Shown: positions 7,712 through 12,946 of the stretch, piece after piece
How positions within the stretch are numbered: position 1 is the stretch's first letter
Layout: each line of letters starts with the position of its first letter
From: Conidiobolus incongruus B7586
Lineage: Eukaryota; Entomophthoromycota; Entomophthoromycetes; Entomophthorales; Conidiobolaceae
Direction: 5' to 3'
Assembly (NCBI GenBank): GCA_000697335.1
Contig: JNEM01010026.1
Span: 1 to 12,946, forward strand
Length of the DNA stretch: 12,946 nt
Program-made: the position numbers and the translations under genes
The notes under the pieces: model-generated
The model's input: the letters and a program-made list of their open reading frames with translations, nothing else
Database searches by the model: none
What the model was told of the DNA's origin: nothing

Positions 7712-7872
7712 ATGAACACGCTTAAATGTATGACTCATAAATACAGCATATACAGTGTTGATTTTGTTGAACAAATCAAAGCACTTGTCAGAAAAGCTAG
7801 CAAGTAGCTGATAAGAGTGGAAATGCAATAGCTATAAGATTAAAGGATGTTTTAAAGGAAATACCAAAGTGA
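7712..7872 (+). pseudogene. Decayed coding fragment of unknown origin
   Basis: From ATG at 7712 a 31-codon frame reads MNTLKCMTHKYSIYSVDFVE and on to IKALVRKASK before a TAG at 7805-7807. Immediately after, in another frame, 21 codons read ADKSGNAIAIRLKDVLKEIP and end at TGA 7870-7872. Both pieces look like protein, and the tight hand-over suggests one former coding region now broken. The segment YSVDFVEQIKALVRK resembles the opening helix of helix-turn-helix domains in Tc1/IS630-type transposases. No transposase catalytic part or terminal inverted repeats could be found, so this assignment is tentative. Confidence 0.3.
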
Positions 7873-8340
7873 TAAATCAATTGAATTAAGTCAATAAGAG
7901 GAATAAGGAGTGATTATTAAAAAATTAACATAATATTAATTTAAATCAATTATTAAGATATATAATTATCATTCTATTATATTTGAATGCTTTACAATTA
8001 AAAAATATATTTGATCTCATAGTACTAATGAAATTATGGAAATTAAGTTACATTAATCTGATAATTTAAGTAAAAGATAATAAGCACATTTTTGTAATAA
8101 GAAAAAGTCCAGATTTATACAAGCTCCAAGGCTCACTTTGAATTCAGTATTTAAATATCAGTTCACCTATTAAGGACCTACCTTTTGGTGATAAAATTGT
8201 GAAATTTATTTAAATTCGAATGAGAAAACTATAGAAACAAATGATCAGGAATTATGTGATTAAAATATATAATTTCATTGAAAATATTAATGACACAAAT
8301 TATTATCAATAATTTATTACTCTGGATTTTAAATAACAAG
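7873..8340. other. Spacer with an isolated TTCACCTAT element
   Basis: No gene is visible. At 8162-8170, TTCACCTAT occurs followed by TAAGGACCTACC, resembling the text upstream of gene A (466-487). No family coding remnant follows within 300 nt, so it may be the promoter end of a lost copy or chance. Confidence 0.35.
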
Positions 8341-10440
8341 AACTTTTTGAGATTAAAAAACATTTTATTATATAATTTACAAAAATTAATACAGAATATA
8401 AAATTTATTCTTTGTTATATTATTAATATTTTTTTGCTATAACGTTAATAAACTTCTAACACTTAAAAATTAATCCTTTTTATTATAAATTAAAAATTTA
8501 TATAAATTAATTAAATTTTTTATAAAAATTCTCTTTTTTGCAAGTTAATTTTTAAATTACTTAGAGAAATTATAGTCATATAAGTTATAACATAGCAAAT
8601 ATATTAGATTTAATAGCTTTTTGAGATAATTTTTAATTAGAAAATTTTTTACAACTTTATAAATTTTATAATTATTATATATAATGATAAGTGTCTTAAA
8701 TATAAATAGATAATACCTATTAAAAATAAGATTAATTAAAAAAATAATATAAAATTGATTATCAATTAATTTTCCCTTAAAAACTAAATAAAAATAATAT
8801 ATGCTTTTATAATCTATTGTAATAATTAATATTTGCTTATAAATAAAATATTTATTGATTAGAATTGATAAAAGGGATTGTTTAAATTAAACTTAATATT
8901 TTAATTAATACTCTAGTAAAGAACTATACAAAAGGATTTATGATTTAATATTTAAAATAACATATTATAAAAGACTTAGTTCTTAATTATATCTTAGTAA
9001 GTTTTATTTAACTATATCCATTTTATTTTTTTTTAGCGTAAATTATAAGATATCCATTATATATTATTATTTATTAATCTATATTTAAATTTTGATATAT
9101 ATAATATATTTATATAACTAATCTTAAAGTACTATGATAAATCTCTAATTAAAATAAAAAAAATATCTTCTAATATATTTTTTCTTTCTAATAATAATTG
9201 AAAAAATAATTATTAAAATTAATTTTTAAAATTTTATTGAGTTTTAAATATCCTTTTATTTAGTTTTAATATAACTTACCTAATTATAAATAATTAATTT
9301 GGATAAAATATCATTTTTAAAGCTTATTTATAAACTATAAATAATATTGATAGGTTTATGATTAAATTTTATTAATATCAAAATAAAAATCTTTTGACAA
9401 CTATTATTTAATTTGAATATAATTAAATCAAACAAAAAATTTTAAAGTTAATCATTTAATAAGAAAAAATTATATATTTTTATATATACATATAATTGAA
9501 AATTATTTTTTTCCTAATTATTATATATATTCTGATATTAATTTTATATTTGAAATATCAGATATTAAAAAATTTTCCTTCTTTTCATATTTGAGACAAT
9601 ATTATATTAGAATAAAAATCTATTTTATAAAACAAATATTGTAATATACAAAAAATAACTTTTAATAGCTATATTAACATTAATAAAGTTTATTCCAAAA
9701 TTATTTGGAATATTATTAAATTAATATATAAACTTATTATTTTTTATTTATTTTAGTTTAAAATCTATCTTATTATACATAATGCATTAACTTTATATTA
9801 TTACAAACATAATATGAAAATTTCGATTAGTTTTAAATTATATCTAAAAATATATTCTTTCATCAGCCAACACTTGAAATATAACTATATTTCATAAATT
9901 TTCAATATTTGATAATTATACTTTTAATAAATAACTATCATTTTGTTAATCTTTATTATTAATTTAATATTCCAACTATTCTTCAAGAGTTTCCTTTATA
10001 TTCTGTATATTATTGATTTTTTAAAACTTTAACTTGCCTATTAAATTGGGATTTTTAAGTTATAAATAATATTATTCTAAATTAAAATATAAGTTCTCTA
10101 AATTGAATCCAAAATTATTTTGAAAATAATGTATTTAAAATATTTAAAGAAAAAATTATATGATTAAAGATGAACTAATAATTATTTTATAATTTGATAA
10201 TATTATAAAATTATGACTGCCATGTTTTTGATCCAAATGCAAAATTTATTATCTATTTTATATTGTCGATTTATAATAATGTTTCAATTATTTATAACAC
10301 TTGAATTATTTCAAAAGTTTGAAATTTTATAATATTTGAAAAAAAATTAAATATATTATTATAGTTTTAATAATATTATTAAAAATAAAGTTTTATATTT
10401 ATAGATATATTATCACAAAATAGTTGAAATTAAATTGGAT
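8341..10440. other. Extremely AT-rich block without genes
   Basis: Over about 2.1 kb the base composition drops further. Sampled 60-base lines contain roughly 5 to 15 per cent G+C, against about 20 to 25 per cent in the flanks. TAA and TTA are everywhere, and no frame is open for long on either strand. There is no tandem repeat and no recognisable RNA gene. The edges are fairly sharp. Possible explanations are an old element worn down by C-to-T mutation, a structural region such as a centromere-like or origin-like segment, or simply neutral drift. No former protein could be identified. Confidence 0.6.
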
Positions 10441-11336
10441 AAAAAATATATAAATAACCATGTTGTTCATCTTTGGTTATTGCTTGAAATATCTTATGTT
10501 TTTCTTGCTTTGTATCTGAAATGAAAATTTATAATTCCTATGATTCTATTAAACAATGCTTTATCAACTAATCTCAAATATTCTACCCTACAAAATATTA
10601 TCAATTATAACATAAATGATGATCAAGTTACATAGCTCTAATGTCATATATCATTAGTATTAAATATACCTATAATACCAATTTCTGGTATAAACTAATC
10701 GTAAATTTCCTACGAAAATTACAAAATTAATATATATTATTATATTGATATTATTTGAAATAATCAATTTGAAATCAAATCTTTGGAATTTGCTCAAAAA
10801 AAATCAGCTATGATGAATCATGTAATAATCAAATATGAATTTACAGATTTTGTGATTAAATTTTTATCATAAGTAATTTATTAAGTGATATGGAATAGAA
10901 ATATAAAATCATTATGGTTTTATTAAATAGAAAGGTAACCCAAATAACAATCACTTAAATTTCTAATAATTATTAATGATATATATACTTTTCGATTACT
11001 TTTAACAATGTCTACTTTGGGAAAAAATTGATTGTTTAAAAGTTAATAGTGATCATAGTTATTTTAAATTTTGAAATATAGGTAATGCTGAGTTGAAATA
11101 TTGCTATTTATTATATCAAATGGTATACATAAATTAATTGGTCGAAAATCTAATCATGTTTTCAGATGAAATTCGTAAAAATTTATATATTTGAAATATT
11201 AAGAAAACACGGTATAAATATTGATTAATATTTTAGTTAACTATTTATTATAAAGATTTATTAATTAATTTAAGAGTTCATTATTATACAAGAAGAATGA
11301 AGTTATAAGACATGTATTAAATTTGTATAAGTCAGA
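10441..11336. other. AT-rich spacer downstream of gene F
   Basis: Composition returns to the level of the other spacers. A minus-strand frame of about 30 codons near 10505-10595 is the only open stretch noticed, and it has no family similarity. No remnant of the small-protein family is seen. Confidence 0.45.
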
Positions 11337-11531
11337 TTATCTGATATAGCTCATCAATTGAAATGGTAGAACATGATGTACGGATTGGCGTTTGTTTGGT
11401 CTTTCTGATTCCATTGAAACTTTTGGTGATCCAACAGGTGAAGTAACTCGAGAAATTGAGGGAGAGTTATAGGCAGAGTTAGGAGCAGAAGAGCGATGTC
11501 TTTCCAATTCAGCCAAGTGAATTTGGTCCAT
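11337..11531 (-). CDS. 64-aa Ser/Pro-rich small protein, family member F
   Basis: An intact paralog on the minus strand beginning MDQIHLAELERHRSSAP, followed by SAYNSPS, SRVTSPVGSPKVSMES, a basic PNKRQS patch and the C-terminal HVLPFQLMSYIR. It carries three SP sites (residues 23-24, 31-32 and 35-36), the richest proline-directed pattern together with A. The frame stays open 96 nt further upstream to 11627, but that extension would run across the TATA box (11600-11607) and has no counterpart in the paralogs. The ATG at 11531 is therefore the start. N-terminal half resembles gene A, C-terminal third resembles gene B, so F is central in the family. Soluble, probably disordered, of unknown function. 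It lies 1,030 nt downstream of A' on the same strand, mirroring the A-B arrangement on the left. Confidence 0.85.
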   Translation of the reverse strand: MDQIHLAELERHRSSAPNSAYNSPSISRVTSPVGSPKVSMESERPNKRQSVHHVLPFQLMSYIR

Positions 11532-11599
11532 AGTTAATTGCAATGTTATCTGTTTGTAATTTTGATTGTTTGATGATGTTAGCAAGTAATATGATGGAG

Positions 11600-11607
11600 T
11601 ATTTATA
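11600..11607 (-). promoter_or_regulatory. TATA box of gene F
   Basis: On the minus strand this reads TATAAATA followed by CT, exactly 76 nt upstream of the ATG at 11531. The leader after the box differs almost completely from that of gene A, so the shared box and spacing stand out. Confidence 0.72.
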
Positions 11608-12561
11608 CCAATTGAAATTAAAATCAATTATTAATATAACTGAGTGATTAAATCATTATTTCCCAAAAACTGGAAATAACCCAACTCTGACTAAAGTTTC
11701 GAAATAATCGAATCAACCAAAAATAAATTGAATCCGACTATTTCCGAATTTCAAAATTAGTGCAAATATGGAATTAATTAAATCCATTTATCCTATTCAA
11801 CATTTATCTCTGCAATTACAATTTCAAATAAATTTATTTAGTTATGGAAAACTATTATTTATATTCTTTTTAAAATGTAAACTATTATGAATGCTCTATT
11901 TCTCCAAATTTATGAACTTTATATCAATTGTTAGAATTGATAAATTTAAATAATTAACTTACATAATTTAAAGATATATTTGGATATAATTATGATCAAC
12001 TGTTTAAAACATATATGACATATTTGAATAGTCGAATGTATTAGTGCTCAATCAAAGTCTGAACTATGGTTGATTAATTAGTTCATTTCTGTAAAAGATA
12101 TGATAAATCTATAGTAATGATATTTGAAATTAATATATTCAAGCTTCACATATATAGAGATACTCAAGTAATTATATGCTCAAAAAGTCATAAGGTTATT
12201 CTAAATTGTGACAAACCTATGTATCTAATAATATTAAGATGATCTAATTTTTTGAAACTTTGGAATATTTTAGTATATTTACATAACTAGCATATCAATG
12301 TTCTTTTAATTTCTATAGTTAATATAGCTAATTTGAAGATTTATATTAAAAATACATTTATCAACTCATTTATTAAAATTAAATAGTTAACCAATTTCAA
12401 AATTGTTTAATATAAAATGGCCATCATAAATCCTAAAAATAACTAATTGAATAATATTACAGTGTACTTAAACTTTATTAGTAAATAAAAATATTATTAA
12501 ATATAATACATATAAATGAAGACAACAGCGATATAATACATGAAGAATTTCAACTTCTTTG
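11608..12561. other. Spacer between F and A'
   Basis: It holds the upstream region of gene F and the 3' flank of A'. The first 100 nt upstream of the F TATA box share short blocks with the gene A promoter (such as a TATTAATAATT/TATTATTAATT run at similar distance). About 35 nt directly left of 12562 resemble the 3' flank of gene A. No other gene was found. Confidence 0.45.
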
Positions 12562-12756
12562 TTATCTGACGTAACTCATCAGATTGTATTTGATGCTAGC
12601 ATCTTTGGAGCTGTTCCTGCGAGATGTGTTCCATTCGATAGAGACCTTTGGAGATCTAATTGGAGATGTAACTCGAGAAGATGAGGGAGTATTGTAAGCA
12701 GATTTGGGAGCAGAAGAACGAGCTCTTTCTAAATCAACTAAATAGATTTGATCCAT
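12562..12756 (-). CDS. 64-aa Ser/Pro-rich small protein, family member A'
   Basis: This is the inverted-repeat copy of gene A. The first 28 codons are identical at the DNA level. Downstream there are ten substitutions, five of them amino-acid changes: G34R, R37K, S42W, N49S and G52D. The frame is intact and all family hallmarks remain (MDQIYLVDLERARSSAP, NTPSSSR, TSP, RSPKVS, LMSYVR). N49S recreates an RRNSS phosphorylation-type site, while S42W breaks the VS(M/I)ES block that A, B and F all keep. The start is ATG at 12756, as in the paralogs. Equal numbers of silent and replacement changes in a short gene suggest weak constraint on the second half or early divergence of function. Product soluble, role unknown. 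Confidence 0.85.
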   Translation of the reverse strand: MDQIYLVDLERARSSAPKSAYNTPSSSRVTSPIRSPKVSIEWNTSRRNSSKDASIKYNLMSYVR

Positions 12757-12824
12757 GTTTAACAATGAGTGTTTTGTATATGCAATTGAATGTATTGATG
12801 CTTCTGTTACAACGTATTGAGTAG

Positions 12825-12832
12825 TATTTATA
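12825..12832 (-). promoter_or_regulatory. TATA box of gene A'
   Basis: On the minus strand this reads TATAAATA followed by CTAC, 76 nt upstream of the ATG at 12756. The whole 190-nt upstream region matches gene A with three substitutions and no indel, so both copies should respond to the same upstream signals. Confidence 0.75.
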
Positions 12833-12946
12833 CTACCTTAAAATGATTTGAATTAATAATACAGTTCAGCTTTTCGTTTACAATGATTAACCAACTGGTT
12901 TATAGGTGAATTCAAAAAGGAAATTGGATAGGTACTTCATAGGTGA

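Larger units (their letters stand above)
12562..12946 (-). repeat. Right arm of the large inverted repeat (promoter plus gene A')
   Basis: This is the reverse-oriented counterpart of 467-851. The match runs without a gap to the last base of the window, so the true right boundary is not visible. Across the 385 nt there are 13 substitutions, of which 10 lie in the last 111 nt of the coding region. Confidence 0.93.

Noticed and set aside
10505-10595. Minus-strand frame of about 30 codons next to a TTTCAG
   Set aside because: Too short, and without an upstream exon or a recognised family; open frames of this length occur by chance.
11532-11627. N-terminal extension of gene F by 32 residues
   Set aside because: The extension starts upstream of the TATA box, has no counterpart in A, B or A', and consists of AT-rich leader sequence that happens to stay open. 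The family start at 11531 is preferred.
1-12946. CRISPR array, bacterial operon or organellar genome interpretation
   Set aside because: No regularly spaced repeats and no ribosome binding sites or dense coding are present. The tRNA has eukaryotic nuclear features and the genes have TATA promoters.

Overview
The window looks like nuclear DNA of a very AT-rich eukaryote, most likely an early-diverging fungus. The evidence is a eukaryotic type II tRNA-Ser(AGA) gene with internal pol III boxes, TATA-box promoters with short leaders, and tiny intronless genes in long AT-rich spacers. The paralogous genes here end at the same residue with either TAA or TAG, so the standard code is in use and a ciliate-type code is unlikely. 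The exact lineage is a guess: nothing in the window fixes it.

The dominant content is a local family of 64-residue, serine- and proline-rich small proteins that I do not recognise. There are four intact members: gene A (657-851, +), gene B (1707-1901, +), gene F (11337-11531, -) and gene A' (12562-12756, -). Two relics also occur, psi-C (2709-2873, -) and psi-D (4038-4232, +), and a strongly diverged possible member, E, lies at 5449-5625 (+). All intact members have the same length: an N-terminal M-D-x-I-x4-L-E-R-x-R segment, a central run of SP/TP sites, and a C-terminal LM(S/N)Y(I/V)R motif directly before the stop. A, A' and F have a TATAAATACT box exactly 76 nt upstream of the ATG.

Layout: the left arm (1-5.6 kb) holds A, B, psi-C, psi-D and E. 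The middle (5.8-7.9 kb) holds the tRNA and a few short, doubtful or decayed coding stretches. An extremely AT-rich block without genes covers about 8.34-10.44 kb. The right arm (11.3-12.9 kb) holds F and A'. A and A' form a large inverted repeat (467-851 against 12562-12946) that runs off the right edge of the window. Promoter and 5' coding half are nearly identical, while the 3' half and 3' flank have diverged. The order A-B on the left is mirrored by F-A' on the right.

The picture is an actively duplicating and decaying paralog cluster in gene-poor DNA. The proteins look disordered, cytosolic or nuclear, and built to be phosphorylated; their function is unknown.
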